Below are positions 32,150 to 41,257 of a stretch of DNA of 64,000 nucleotides, one piece after another. Position numbers and translations under genes: made by a program. A model generated the notes under the pieces. It was given only the letters and a program-made list of their open reading frames with translations, was not told where the DNA came from and made no database searches. Within the stretch, counting starts at the first letter, position 1. Each line of letters begins with the position of its first letter. This stretch comes from Massilia pinisoli. Its GTDB lineage: Bacteria > Pseudomonadota > Gammaproteobacteria > Burkholderiales > Burkholderiaceae_D. The stretch is from the NCBI RefSeq assembly GCF_024753285.1, contig NZ_JANUGW010000023.1:39590-103589 (forward strand), in the 5' to 3' direction.

Positions 32150-33598
32150 TCAGCGTTCGCCGCCGGAGCGTGCCGCCGCCGGACGCGGGCCGCGACCCTG
32201 GCCGCGACCGCCGCCATTGCCACCGTTGCCGCCGTTGCGGTTGCCCGGCTGGCCGGCACGCGCGCCGTTGCCGCCGCCGTTACCGCCGCTGCGCTGGCCC
32301 GCCGCCGGCGCAGCCTGCGTGCGCGGCTTGGCGCCGCCGGCAGCACCTGCGCCGTTGCCGGCGCCGCGGTTGCCGCCCGGACGGCCGCGGTTCGGATGGC
32401 CCGCCACGCCGCTGCGCAGCTGGATCGGCTGCGGCTTCGCCGTCGGATCCGGCTCGAAGCCCGCGATCACCTGGCGGGGCAAAGTCTGCTTGATCAGCTT
32501 TTCGATGTCCTTCAGCATCTGGTGCTCGTCCACGCAGACGAGCGATACGGCTTCGCCCGTCGCGCCGGCGCGGCCCGTGCGGCCGATGCGGTGCACGTAG
32601 TCTTCCGGCACGTTCGGCAGGTCGTAGTTCACGACGTGCGGCAGCTGGTCGATGTCGATGCCGCGCGCGGCGATGTCGGTGGCGACGAGCGCCGTCAGGC
32701 TGCCGTCCTTGAACTCGGCCAGCGCCTTCGTGCGCGCCGACTGGCTCTTGTTGCCGTGGATCGCCATCGCGCCGATGCCGTCCTTGCCCAGCTGCTCGAC
32801 GAGTTTGTTGGCGCCGTGTTTCGTGCGCGTGAACACGAGCACCTGCTTCCAGCCATGGGTCTTGATCAGGTGCGCGAGCATCGGGTGCTTCTTGTCGCGG
32901 TCGACCGGGTGGATCTTCTGGGCGATCACTTCGACGGTCGAGTTGCGCGGGGCCACTTCGATCATCGCCGGGTTGTCCAGCAGGCGGTCGGCCAGGCCCT
33001 TGATCTCGTCCGAGAACGTGGCCGAGAACAGCAGGTTCTGGCGCTTCGGCGGCAGCACGGCCAGCACCTTGCGGATGTCGTGGATGAAGCCCATGTCGAG
33101 CATGCGGTCCGCTTCGTCCAGGATGAGGATTTCGATCTTGTCGAGCTTGATCGTGCCCTGGCCGACGTGGTCGAGCAGGCGGCCCGGCGTGGCGACGAGG
33201 ATGTCGACGCCATTGGCCAGCATCTTGATCTGCGGGTGGATGCCCACGCCGCCGAAGATCACGGCCGAGTTCAGGTTCGTGTGCTTCGCGTACATGCGCA
33301 CGTTTTCCTCGACCTGGGCCGCGAGTTCGCGGGTCGGGGCGAGCACGAGGGCACGGATCGCGCGTTTCGAGGTTTTGTTCGTCAGCGCCGCGCCCACCTT
33401 GTCGGTCGACAGGCGGTGCAGCACGGGCAGCGTGAAGCCGGCGGTCTTGCCGGTGCCGGTCTGGGCGCCCGCCAGCAGGTCGCCTCCGCCCAGCACGGCG
33501 GGAATCGCCTTGGCCTGGATCGGAGTCGGTGCGGAATAGCCCGCTTCAGTGACGGCACGCACGATGGCGTCGGACAGACCGAGAGTATTGAATGACAT
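32150..33598 (-). CDS. rhlE: DEAD-box RNA helicase RhlE
   Basis: A 482-residue DEAD-box helicase. The motifs run in order: Q motif (GYSAPTPIQAKAIP), Walker A AQTGTGKT, PTREL, TPGR, DEAD, SAT, and HRIGRTGRAG. The C-terminal tail of about 100 residues is rich in glycine, arginine and asparagine (NRGGNRGAG-like), as in RhlE proteins that unwind RNA in ribosome assembly and cold adaptation. The start at 33598 has no strong ribosome site, but a TATAAT promoter lies about 135 bases upstream, giving a long leader. The low-complexity tail makes length prediction less sure at this end. Confidence 0.9.
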   Translation of the reverse strand: MSFNTLGLSDAIVRAVTEAGYSAPTPIQAKAIPAVLGGGDLLAGAQTGTGKTAGFTLPVLHRLSTDKVGAALTNKTSKRAIRALVLAPTRELAAQVEENVRMYAKHTNLNSAVIFGGVGIHPQIKMLANGVDILVATPGRLLDHVGQGTIKLDKIEILILDEADRMLDMGFIHDIRKVLAVLPPKRQNLLFSATFSDEIKGLADRLLDNPAMIEVAPRNSTVEVIAQKIHPVDRDKKHPMLAHLIKTHGWKQVLVFTRTKHGANKLVEQLGKDGIGAMAIHGNKSQSARTKALAEFKDGSLTALVATDIAARGIDIDQLPHVVNYDLPNVPEDYVHRIGRTGRAGATGEAVSLVCVDEHQMLKDIEKLIKQTLPRQVIAGFEPDPTAKPQPIQLRSGVAGHPNRGRPGGNRGAGNGAGAAGGAKPRTQAAPAAGQRSGGNGGGNGARAGQPGNRNGGNGGNGGGRGQGRGPRPAAARSGGER

Positions 33599-33762
33599 AG
33601 TTATCTGGTAGGGATCGGCCCGTCGCTCTTCGAGCGCCAGTCCAGCCGATCGGATTACACAACAGGGCGCCCGGTACTGGAGCCGGGGCGCCGAGACGCA
33701 AACGTAGACACAAACGTCAACGGTCACGCGACATTATAGTTAAAAATGTTTCGCTGTGGAAA
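33599..33762 (-). promoter_or_regulatory. rhlE promoter and long 5' leader
   Basis: On the minus strand TTTCCA (plus 33757-33762), an 18-base spacer and a perfect TATAAT (plus 33733-33738) form a sigma-70 promoter. The leader is about 125 bases long and has a repeated ACGTTTG-type segment. Long leaders are common in cold-induced RNA helicase genes, where they affect mRNA structure. Bases 33763-33950 hold no gene. Confidence 0.55.
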
Positions 33763-33950
33763 TTTTAGCGCGGCCCGTGTCGTTTAATGACAGGGGCCGG
33801 TGAAAGCGGGGAGCGGCACCTCGTGGGTGCCGGAGGCAATCTTGACAGGCCGACAGCGGCGCCTGCGGTGGGAAAGCCGTGCGGCCACAAGGCCCGCGGC
33901 ATTCCCCGGACTTACACAGCCCTATTTTACGCGAAACGGCAGGAAGCCGC

Positions 33951-34739
33951 TCAGGCGAAGGGTTTCAGCAGCGCGACCATGCCGGCGAAGACTTTCGGGC
34001 CGGCGGCGATGATGTCGCCCTTGTTCAGGTACTCGGATTCGCCGCTGAATTCACCGACGATGCCACCCGCTTCCGTCACCAGCAGCGAACCGGCCGCGAT
34101 GTCCCAGATTTTCAGGTTCTTTTCGAAATAGCCGTCGACGCGGCCGGCCGCGACGTTCGCCAGTTCCAGCGCGGCCGAACCGCTCGAGCGCAGGCCGTGG
34201 CAGCGCGGCGCGACGACTTCGTACATGCGCAGGTATTCGGCGAGGTCGCGCGGTTCCGGGCCGTGGCCGGAGCCGATCAGGGCCTTGTTGATACGGTCGG
34301 GATTGCGCACGCGGATGCGCTTGTCGTTCAGGTAGGCGCCGGCGCCCTTGGTGGCGGTGAACAGGTCGTTGCGGACGGGGTCGTAGATGACGGCCTGCGT
34401 GATCACGCCGCGCTGTTGCAGCGCGATGGAGATGCAGTAGTTGGGGTAGCCGTGCAGGAAGTTGGTGGTGCCGTCGATCGGATCGATGATCCAGACATAT
34501 TCGCTCTCGTCGTTCAGGTTCGCGGTCGGGCCCGATTCCTCGCCGAGGATCGCGTGGTCGGGGTAGGCTTTCAGCAAGGTTTCGACGATCGCCTGTTCCG
34601 AAGCCTGGTCGACGTCGGTGACGAAGTTGTTGTGGCTTTTTTCGCTGACGGTGATGCGGTCGAGGTCGAACGAGGCGCGGTTGATGACGGTCGCGGCGCG
34701 GCGGGCGGCCTTGATGGCCGTGTTGAGCATGGGGTGCAT
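33951..34739 (-). CDS. suhB: Inositol-1-monophosphatase (SuhB)
   Basis: A 262-residue protein with the inositol monophosphatase signatures GEESG (about 66-70), IDPIDGTTNFLHG with the metal-binding aspartates, and WDIAAGSLLVTEAGG. The sequence follows SuhB along its length (HNNFVTDVDQASEQAI, IYDPVRNDLFTATKGAGAYLN). SuhB dephosphorylates inositol phosphates and in E. coli also supports rRNA transcription antitermination with NusG and NusA. The ATG at 34739 and the one at 34730 both lack strong ribosome sites. It is divergent from trmJ, a common arrangement in Burkholderiales and gammaproteobacteria. Confidence 0.9.
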   Translation of the reverse strand: MHPMLNTAIKAARRAATVINRASFDLDRITVSEKSHNNFVTDVDQASEQAIVETLLKAYPDHAILGEESGPTANLNDESEYVWIIDPIDGTTNFLHGYPNYCISIALQQRGVITQAVIYDPVRNDLFTATKGAGAYLNDKRIRVRNPDRINKALIGSGHGPEPRDLAEYLRMYEVVAPRCHGLRSSGSAALELANVAAGRVDGYFEKNLKIWDIAAGSLLVTEAGGIVGEFSGESEYLNKGDIIAAGPKVFAGMVALLKPFA

Positions 34740-34897
34740 AAGCTATCCGTAAAAAATGCTGACGCCCACCGCGCGCGGGCGCCGTGAACGATCTGAACGA
34801 GAAATAATTAAAGAGCAAAGCGGTGCCGAAGCCGTTAAAATCGCGAACTTCTTGTCCGCATTTCAACGCTCGTCACCGCGCGATGCCGTTATTTTAA

Positions 34898-35683
34898 ATG
34901 AACCCGACCGAACCTGTCTCTTCTCTTTTCAAACGTCTACGCTTCGTGCTGGTGGAAACAAGCCGCGCCGGCAACGTCGGTTCGGTCGCGCGCGCCATGA
35001 AAACGATGGGTTTCGGCGACCTCGTGCTGGTCTCTCCGCGTTGCGCCGATCCGTTGCACGACCCGGAAAGCGTGGCGTTCGCCAGCGGCGCCGTCGACGT
35101 GCTGGAAGGTGCGCGCATCGTGGATTCCATCGCCGAGGCGCTGGACGGCTGCAATTTCGCGGCGGCCGTGTCGGCCCGGCTGCGCGAGTTCTCGCCGCCC
35201 GTGTGGAGTCCGCGCGAATTTTCCGCGCACGCGGCGGGGACGGACGACCTGCACCCGGCGCTGATCCTCGGCAACGAACGCTTCGGCCTCCCGAACCAGA
35301 TCGTCGAGCAGTGCAATGTGCTGATCAACATCCCGGCCAACCCGGACTATGCGTCACTGAACCTGTCCCAGGCCGCGCAAGTGCTCGCGTACGAGTGCCG
35401 GCTGGCGGCGCAGGGCGAGAACCGCACGCAGCAGGGCATCGGCTTCCACGGCGAGGCGGCCAGCGTCGCGCAGATCGAAGGTATGTATGCCCACCTGGAG
35501 GAAGCCCTGGTGGCGATCGGTTTCCTGAACGCCGACAACCCGAGGAAACTGATGCCCCGGCTGAAGCGCCTGTTCGCGCGCACGCAGCTGGAGACGGAAG
35601 AGGTCAACATCCTGCGCGGCATCGCCCGCCAGATGCTGAAGGCCGCGCCGGCCAACGACGCGGACGCGGGCCACGATTCCTAG
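34898..35683 (+). CDS. trmJ: tRNA (cytidine/uridine-2'-O-)-methyltransferase TrmJ
   Basis: A 261-residue SPOUT methyltransferase of the TrmH/TrmJ type. It shows RAGNVGSVARAMKTMGFGDL, then ILGNERFGLPNQIVEQCN and NLSQAAQVLAYE, the knot region that binds SAM. A C-terminal helical extension (MPRLKRLFARTQLETEEVNIL) is typical of TrmJ dimers. The enzyme 2'-O-methylates position 32 in several tRNAs. The gene is divergent from suhB. No clear ribosome site precedes the ATG, and the spacer upstream includes TAAAAT-like -10 elements. Confidence 0.9.
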   Translation: MNPTEPVSSLFKRLRFVLVETSRAGNVGSVARAMKTMGFGDLVLVSPRCADPLHDPESVAFASGAVDVLEGARIVDSIAEALDGCNFAAAVSARLREFSPPVWSPREFSAHAAGTDDLHPALILGNERFGLPNQIVEQCNVLINIPANPDYASLNLSQAAQVLAYECRLAAQGENRTQQGIGFHGEAASVAQIEGMYAHLEEALVAIGFLNADNPRKLMPRLKRLFARTQLETEEVNILRGIARQMLKAAPANDADAGHDS

Positions 35684-35761
35684 ACGCCGCGCTCTAGTCC
35701 CGCGCCGTCGCGGAGACCGTCCTTTCGCTTACACTTTTGAAAACAACGATAAAGGGTAGGC

Positions 35762-36283
35762 ATGGAGACAACCCGTAGGAGATTCCTGAAGACCGGCCTG
35801 CTGGCCGCGGCGCTGCTGGCCGCGGGCGGCGGCTGGTATCGGCACACGCATCCGGCGCCGCCGCACGGCTTCGCGCTCGACGGCGAGGCGCGCGCCGCAC
35901 TGGACGCCATCGTCCCCGCAATCCTGGCCGGCACCTTGCCGGACGCCCCGGCCGACCGCACGCGCGCCATCGCCGCCACCACGGACCGCGTGCACCAGGC
36001 GATCCTCGGGCTGCCATTGTCCGCCCAGCAGGAAGTACAGGACCTGTTCGGCCTCCTGGCGATCGGCCCCGCGCGGCGCCTGCTGACCGGGCTCCCGGAC
36101 GGCTGGGCCGGCGCGCGCGAAACGGACGTCGCCGCGTTCCTGCAATCCTGGCGCGTGCATCGCCTCGCGCTGCTGCGCACCGCCTACGCCGCGCTGCACG
36201 ACCTCGTGCTCGGCGGCTGGTACAGCGACCCCGCGCACTGGGACGCCATCGGCTACCCGGGCCCGATCAAGGAGCTGGCATGA
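35762..36283 (+). CDS. Tat-exported small subunit of a GMC oxidoreductase
   Basis: A 173-residue protein with a twin-arginine signal (TRRRFLKTG then LLAAALLAAGG). The mature part is helical and has GEARAALDAIVPAIL, LPLSAQQEVQDLFGLLA and LHDLVLGGWYSDPAHWDAIGYPGP. The last stretch and the position resemble the gluconate 2-dehydrogenase subunit 3 family. Those small subunits pair with GMC flavoproteins lacking their own signal and carry them across the membrane. The stop overlaps the start of the GMC gene in ATGA, which supports a complex. AAAGGG lies before the ATG. The assignment is from position and weak motif resemblance. Confidence 0.7.
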   Translation: METTRRRFLKTGLLAAALLAAGGGWYRHTHPAPPHGFALDGEARAALDAIVPAILAGTLPDAPADRTRAIAATTDRVHQAILGLPLSAQQEVQDLFGLLAIGPARRLLTGLPDGWAGARETDVAAFLQSWRVHRLALLRTAYAALHDLVLGGWYSDPAHWDAIGYPGPIKELA

Positions 36284-37908
36284 GCAACGAAGCCGTGATT
36301 CCGGATCCGATCCGCGCCGGCCTCGCACGGGGCTGGAAGGTGATCGACGGCGCGCAGATCGATGCCGACCGCGACCTGTCGGCCGATGTCGTCGTCGTCG
36401 GCAGCGGCGCCGGTGGCGGCGTGACGGCCGAGATCCTCGCGCTGTCCGGCCTGTCCGTCGTCGTCGTGGAAGAGGGCGCGCTGAAATCGTCGCGCGATTT
36501 CAAGATGCGCGAAGCGGACGCCTACCCCACCTTGTACCAGGAATCGGCCGCGCGCAAGACGCGAGACAAGGCCATCAACATCCTGCAGGGCAGGACGGTG
36601 GGCGGCTCGACGACGGTCAACTGGACGTCGAGCTTCCGCACGCCGCCGACGACGCTCGAATTCTGGCAACGGCGCTTCGGCCTCGCGACGTATGGCGAAG
36701 CGGATCTTGCGCCGTGGTTCGCGCTGATGGAGGCGCGGCTGCACGTGGCCGACTGGCCCGGCGCGCCGAACGAGAACAACGACCTGCTGCGCCGCGGCGC
36801 GGCCAAACTCGGCATCCCGACGGGCCTCATCCGCCGCAACGTCAACGGGTGCTGGAACCTCGGCTATTGCGGCATGGGCTGCCCGACGAACGCGAAGCAG
36901 TCGATGCTCGTGACGACGATTCCGTCCGCGCTGGACCACGGCGCGACGCTCGTCACGCGCGCCCGCGCGGAACGCCTGGTGCTGAACGGCGACAAGGCCG
37001 ACGGCATCGACTGCACGTTGCTGGACGCGGCCGGCCTGCACCCGACGGGACGCCGCATGCGCATCCGCGCGCGCCACGTCGTGCTGGCCGGCGGCGCCAT
37101 CAACACGCCTGCGCTGCTGCTGCGCTCGAAGGCGCCGGACCCCAGCGGCCAGCTGGGCAAGCGCACGTTCCTGCACCCGACCCTCGTGTCGGCCGCGCTG
37201 TTCCCGCAGCGCGTGGACGGCTACGCGGGCGCGCCGCAGACCGTGTATTCCGACCACTTCCTGCACACGCAGCCCATCGACGGCCCGCTCGGCTTCAAGC
37301 TCGAGGCGCCGCCGCTGCATCCCGTGCTGCTGGCGACGACGATGCAGGGCTTCGGCCAGGAACACGCGGCCATGATGCGCGAGTTCCCGCACATCCAGGG
37401 CATGCTGGCGCTGCTGCGCGACGGTTTTCATGCGGAGTCGCAGGGCGGCACCGTCGGCTTGACGAACGACGGCGCGCCCGTGCTCGACTATCCGCTGAAC
37501 GACCCGGTCTGGGATGGCGCACGCCGCGCCTTGCTGACGATGGCCGAGATCCAGTTCGCGGCCGGCGCGAGCGGCGTGCAGGTCGCGCACGAGCGGGCGC
37601 CGCGCTACGCCAGCTGGAACGAAGCGAAGGCGGGCATCGCCGCGCTGCCGTTCGCGCCCCAGCTGACGCGCGTCGTGTCGGCGCACGTGATGGGCGGCTG
37701 CGCGATGGCGGGCGAGGGACACGACGGCGTGACGGAGCCGGACGGCCGCTATCGCGGGCTCGCCAACGTCTCCGTGCACGACGGCTCGCTGTTCCCGACG
37801 TCGATCGGCGCCAATCCGCAGCTGTCGATCTACGGCATCACGGCGCGTCTCGCGAGCGACCTCGCGCAGGCGCTGACAGGGCGCCCGGCCGCGCGGCCGC
37901 AGGCCTGA
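36280..37908 (+). CDS. GMC-family FAD oxidoreductase
   Basis: A 542-residue flavoprotein. It begins with a Rossmann FAD-binding loop (VVVVGSGAGGGVTAEILA), then GRTVGGSTTVNWTSSF, an HVVLAGGAINTPALLLRS segment, HVMGGCAMAG near the C-terminus, and GANPQLSIYGITARLA. These are GMC oxidoreductase signatures, and the C-terminal HVMGGC and NP pair resemble those of sugar or alcohol dehydrogenases. It has no signal peptide, and the upstream gene provides a Tat signal, so a co-exported complex is likely. The substrate is unknown. AAGGAG lies before the ATG inside the upstream gene. Confidence 0.85.
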   Translation: MSNEAVIPDPIRAGLARGWKVIDGAQIDADRDLSADVVVVGSGAGGGVTAEILALSGLSVVVVEEGALKSSRDFKMREADAYPTLYQESAARKTRDKAINILQGRTVGGSTTVNWTSSFRTPPTTLEFWQRRFGLATYGEADLAPWFALMEARLHVADWPGAPNENNDLLRRGAAKLGIPTGLIRRNVNGCWNLGYCGMGCPTNAKQSMLVTTIPSALDHGATLVTRARAERLVLNGDKADGIDCTLLDAAGLHPTGRRMRIRARHVVLAGGAINTPALLLRSKAPDPSGQLGKRTFLHPTLVSAALFPQRVDGYAGAPQTVYSDHFLHTQPIDGPLGFKLEAPPLHPVLLATTMQGFGQEHAAMMREFPHIQGMLALLRDGFHAESQGGTVGLTNDGAPVLDYPLNDPVWDGARRALLTMAEIQFAAGASGVQVAHERAPRYASWNEAKAGIAALPFAPQLTRVVSAHVMGGCAMAGEGHDGVTEPDGRYRGLANVSVHDGSLFPTSIGANPQLSIYGITARLASDLAQALTGRPAARPQA

Positions 37909-37912
37909 CATC

Positions 37913-38854
37913 ATGAAGCCGGTCAGCGCACGCACCCTGTTGCGCCTCGTGCTGGCCGTGCAGGCCGTGGGCGCGCTGCTCGTCGCGTGGGCGCTGTGGC
38001 GGCGCGGGTTGCCCGCCTGGGCGGCGCTGCTGGCGGGTGCGGGCGTCGTGGCGCTCGTCCGCCTCGCCATCAACATGAACAATTTCGTCATGGCCGGATG
38101 GGCCGCGAGCGCGACGCCGCCCGCGTACCGCATCGGGCCCGGCGCGCGCCTCCGCATGCTGGCCGAGGAGTTCTGCGCCAGCATGCTCGTGACGTCGTGG
38201 CACGTGCCGCGCGGCCGGCCGCACATGACGGTGTACCGCGACAGCGACCGCGTGCCCGTGCTGCTCGTGCACGGTTACGGCTGCAACAGCGGCTACTGGG
38301 CGCATCTGGTGCCGCTGCTGGACCGTGAGCGCATCAGCCACGCGAGCATCGACCTGGAACCGGTCGCCGGCAGCATCGACGGCTACGCGCCGCTGATCGA
38401 GGCGCATGTGCGCGAGCTGTGCGCGGCGACCGGGGCCGCGCGCGTCGCCATCGTCGCGCACAGCATGGGCGGCCTCGCGGCGCGCGCGTGGATGCGCTCA
38501 TACGGGAAGCCGGGGTACGGCAGCGCGCGCGTGGCGCGCCTCGTCACGCTCGGCACGCCGCACCACGGCACGGCGCTGGCGCGCTTCGGCCTCGGCGCGA
38601 ACGCCGTTCAAATGCGCCGCGACAGCGCCTGGCTGCGCGACCTCGCCGCGGCCGAAGGGCCGGACGTGCGCGCGCGCATCGTCTCGCTGTACACGCACCA
38701 CGACAACATCGTGGCCCCGCAGGATTCGTCCGTGCTGCCGGGCGCACGCAACATCGCGTTCGGCGGCATCGGCCACGTGGCGCTGGGCAGCAACCCCCGC
38801 GTGCTGGCCGAGGTGTTGCGCGCTTTGCGCGAACTGCACACCGAGCGGGCCTGA
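37913..38854 (+). CDS. Alpha/beta hydrolase, lipase-like
   Basis: A 313-residue protein with two N-terminal hydrophobic segments (LLRLVLAVQAVGALLVAWALW, AALLAGAGVVALVRLAI), then an alpha/beta-hydrolase domain. The oxyanion and nucleophile region are VPVLLVHGYGCNSGYW and VAIVAHSMGGLAARAW, with the serine in AHSMGG. Other parts are THHDNIVAP with an aspartate and GIGHVALG with a histidine, giving a Ser-Asp-His triad. It is probably a membrane-anchored lipase or esterase. It follows the GMC gene by 4 bases, so the three genes form one operon that may process lipids or lipid-linked alcohols. Confidence 0.82.
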   Translation: MKPVSARTLLRLVLAVQAVGALLVAWALWRRGLPAWAALLAGAGVVALVRLAINMNNFVMAGWAASATPPAYRIGPGARLRMLAEEFCASMLVTSWHVPRGRPHMTVYRDSDRVPVLLVHGYGCNSGYWAHLVPLLDRERISHASIDLEPVAGSIDGYAPLIEAHVRELCAATGAARVAIVAHSMGGLAARAWMRSYGKPGYGSARVARLVTLGTPHHGTALARFGLGANAVQMRRDSAWLRDLAAAEGPDVRARIVSLYTHHDNIVAPQDSSVLPGARNIAFGGIGHVALGSNPRVLAEVLRALRELHTERA

Positions 38855-38926
38855 GGGAACGGCGGCGGTGGCCGCGCCGTCCCGTCGATGATATCCTTGG
38901 GGGTGAGTCCACCCACATTTGTTCCC

Positions 38927-39616
38927 ATGCAACAAAAAGCTCCGCGCCGAACCCGCGAACGCATCCTCGAGTTGTCGCTGCGGCTGTTCAACGAATTCGG
39001 CGAACCGAACATCACGACGACCGTGATCGCCGACGAGATGAACATCTCGCCGGGGAACCTGTATTACCACTTCCGCAACAAGGACGACATCGTGAATTCG
39101 ATCTTCGTCCAGTTCGAAGCGGAGATCGAGCGCATGCTGACCGTGCCGGCCGGCCGCCGCTCGAACATGGAAGACGTGTGGCTGTACTTGCACCTCATGT
39201 TCGAACTGATCTGGAAGTACCGGTTCTTCTACCGCGACCTGAACGACCTGCTGTCGCGCAACCGCAAGCTCGAATTGCACTTCAAGGCGATCCTCGCCCA
39301 CAAGATCAAGGTCGCGCGCCAGCTGTGCGAAGACTTGCGCAGCGAAGGGTCGCTCGAAGCGGGCGACGCCCAGATCGGCGCGATGGCCACGAACATGGTC
39401 GTCGTCGCCACGTACTGGCTGTCGTACGAATACGTGCGCAACCCGCGCAAGTACAGCGAGCAGCAGGCCATCGCCGACGCGCTGGCGCGCGGCTGCTACC
39501 AGGTGCTGTCGATGCTCGGCCCCTATCTGCGCGGCGAAACCCTCGCGCTGTTCCAGCGATTGTCCGACGACTTCCTCGCCAAGCTGCCGCCTGAAGCCCG
39601 CCAGGACACACCGTAA
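38927..39616 (+). CDS. TetR-family transcriptional regulator
   Basis: A 229-residue regulator with an N-terminal TetR helix-turn-helix (RRTRERILELSLRLFNEFGE, TTTVIADEMNISPGNLYYHF, RNKDDIVNSIF). The C-terminal ligand-binding domain is helical and not conserved. I start at the ATG at 38927 (MQQKAPRR), where the DNA-binding domain begins directly. An upstream in-frame ATG at 38888 would add 13 residues. It follows the lipase gene by 72 bases and precedes the LOG gene by 7 bases, so it may regulate either unit. The ligand is unknown. Confidence 0.87.
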   Translation: MQQKAPRRTRERILELSLRLFNEFGEPNITTTVIADEMNISPGNLYYHFRNKDDIVNSIFVQFEAEIERMLTVPAGRRSNMEDVWLYLHLMFELIWKYRFFYRDLNDLLSRNRKLELHFKAILAHKIKVARQLCEDLRSEGSLEAGDAQIGAMATNMVVVATYWLSYEYVRNPRKYSEQQAIADALARGCYQVLSMLGPYLRGETLALFQRLSDDFLAKLPPEARQDTP

Positions 39617-39623
39617 AGAATCC

Positions 39624-40163
39624 ATGAAATCCATCGCCGTCTACTGCGGCGCCTCACTGGGCGCCGATCCTGTCTATGCCGACGCCGCGCGCGGCCTCGC
39701 CCGCGCCCTCGTCGACCACAACATCGGCCTCGTCTACGGCGGCGGCAAGGTGGGCCTGATGGGCGTGATCGCCGACGAAGTGCTGCGCCTCGGCGGCGAC
39801 GCCACCGGCGTGATCCCGAAGCAGCTCGTCGAGCGCGAAGTGGGCCACGCGGGCCTCACGCGGCTGTTCGTCGTGAAGGACATGCACGAACGGAAGGCGA
39901 TGATGTCCGACCTGGCCGACGGCTTCATCGCCATGCCGGGCGGGATGGGCACCCTGGAAGAATTGTTCGAGATGGTCACGTGGGCCCAGTTGGGCATCCA
40001 CGCGAAGCCCATCGGCCTGTTGAACGTCGCGGGCTTCTACGACGGCCTGGCGGCCTTCGTCGACCACCTCGTCGGCACGGGCTTCGTGCGTCCCGCGCAC
40101 GCGGCACTGATGGTGCGCGACGCCGATCCGGACGCGCTGATCCGCCGCCTGCGCGAGGCCTAG
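39624..40163 (+). CDS. LOG family protein (cytokinin riboside 5'-monophosphate phosphoribohydrolase-like)
   Basis: A 179-residue Rossmann-fold protein with the LOG signatures GGGKVGLMG (39-47) and PGGMGTLEE (about 105-113). The family (TIGR00730) hydrolyses nucleoside 5'-monophosphates at the N-glycosidic bond. In plants and a few bacteria it activates cytokinin; in most bacteria it probably serves nucleotide turnover. It lies 7 bases after the TetR gene and is convergent with the GGDEF gene, only 3 bases between stop codons. It should be cytoplasmic. Confidence 0.88.
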   Translation: MKSIAVYCGASLGADPVYADAARGLARALVDHNIGLVYGGGKVGLMGVIADEVLRLGGDATGVIPKQLVEREVGHAGLTRLFVVKDMHERKAMMSDLADGFIAMPGGMGTLEELFEMVTWAQLGIHAKPIGLLNVAGFYDGLAAFVDHLVGTGFVRPAHAALMVRDADPDALIRRLREA

Positions 40164-40166
40164 ACT

Positions 40167-41249
40167 TCAGGCCGCGCGTTCGACGCGGTTGCGGCCGGCG
40201 GCCTTCGCGTCGTACAAGGCCTTGTCGGCGCGGTTGATCGTGGCACTGAACGGCTCCGCGCCGAGGCGCGCGGCGACGCCGGCCGAGAAGCTCACGCGCA
40301 GGTCCGGGTCGACGCCGGGCACGACGAGGCCGGTCATGGCCGCCCGCAGCGACTCGATGAACGCCTGGGCATCGTCCAGCGCGACGGCCGGCAGCAGCAC
40401 GAGGAATTCCTCGCCGCCCCAGCGCGCCAACGTGGCGCCGCGCGCGAGGCCCGCACGCAGGCGCACGGCGACGGCGCGCAAGACGGCGTCGCCGGCCGCG
40501 TGGCCGTGGCGGTCGTTGATCTGCTTGAAGAAGTCGATGTCGAGCAGCGCGACGCACGCGGGCCTGGGCGGCGCGCGCCTTTCCTCGTCGCCCAGCACCT
40601 CGTTCATGTGACGCCGGTTCGACACGCCCGTCAGTTCGTCCGTCGTGGCGAGCAGGCGGATCGTGTCCAGCGCCCCTTCCAGCGTTTCCCGCTTGGCCTT
40701 CAGGCGCGCGCGCAGCTTGTTCATTTCTCCCGTCAGGAAGGTCACGGTCAGCGAGCAGCCGGCCATGATGGCGAACGTGAGCGCTTCCACGCGGGGCGGA
40801 TAGCGCAGCGGCTCGCGCAGCTGGTGCCACCACATCGTCGCGCCCATGCCGAGCAGGCCGCACAGTGCGAGGAGCAGGGTCTGGCGCGGGCGCAGCGCGA
40901 ACGTGCAGAACACGACGACCACCATGAGACCCATCAGCGTGGCGCCGCGCAGCGGCCCCGTGATCGAATACGCCCACATATTGCAGGTGATGCCGAACAG
41001 GCCCTGCCACGCGGCCAGCGTGTGCGGCCGCAGGCACAGGCGCGCGCTCGCGCGCACGAGGAGGTAAAACGCCGATGAGCCCAGCGCCGCATACAGGCCG
41101 AGCCCCAGCTCGCGCGCGCCCGATTCGACGCCGATCAGTACCGCGAACACCGCATACAGCGCGGTGCTGGCGGCCCAGTAGCGGAGCATGCGGCGCAGTT
41201 TCGGATCGGTGCCGACGGCAAGATGGAAGACACGCGCGCGTAAGCCCAT
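40167..41249 (-). CDS. Membrane-bound GGDEF diguanylate cyclase
   Basis: A 360-residue protein with about six hydrophobic segments in the N-terminal half (RYWAASTALYAVFAVLIG, LGLGLYAALGSSAFYLLV, ATLMGLMVVVVFCTFAL, TLLLALCGLLGMGATMWW, FAIMAGCSLTVTFLTG). A short coiled coil follows, and then a GGDEF domain with an intact GGEEF at 278-282 (LARWGGEEFLVLLP). The usual RxxD inhibitory site is not present five residues before it, so product inhibition may be absent. It synthesises c-di-GMP if active. The gene is the last of the minus-strand operon, with 8 bases to the EAL-containing gene. Confidence 0.88.
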   Translation of the reverse strand: MGLRARVFHLAVGTDPKLRRMLRYWAASTALYAVFAVLIGVESGARELGLGLYAALGSSAFYLLVRASARLCLRPHTLAAWQGLFGITCNMWAYSITGPLRGATLMGLMVVVVFCTFALRPRQTLLLALCGLLGMGATMWWHQLREPLRYPPRVEALTFAIMAGCSLTVTFLTGEMNKLRARLKAKRETLEGALDTIRLLATTDELTGVSNRRHMNEVLGDEERRAPPRPACVALLDIDFFKQINDRHGHAAGDAVLRAVAVRLRAGLARGATLARWGGEEFLVLLPAVALDDAQAFIESLRAAMTGLVVPGVDPDLRVSFSAGVAARLGAEPFSATINRADKALYDAKAAGRNRVERAA

Positions 41250-41257
41250 GAAGCGCC

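Noticed and set aside
38855..38926. A GC-rich imperfect hairpin between the lipase and TetR genes as a terminator
   Set aside because: There is no U-tract, and similar GC-rich hairpins occur by chance throughout this DNA.
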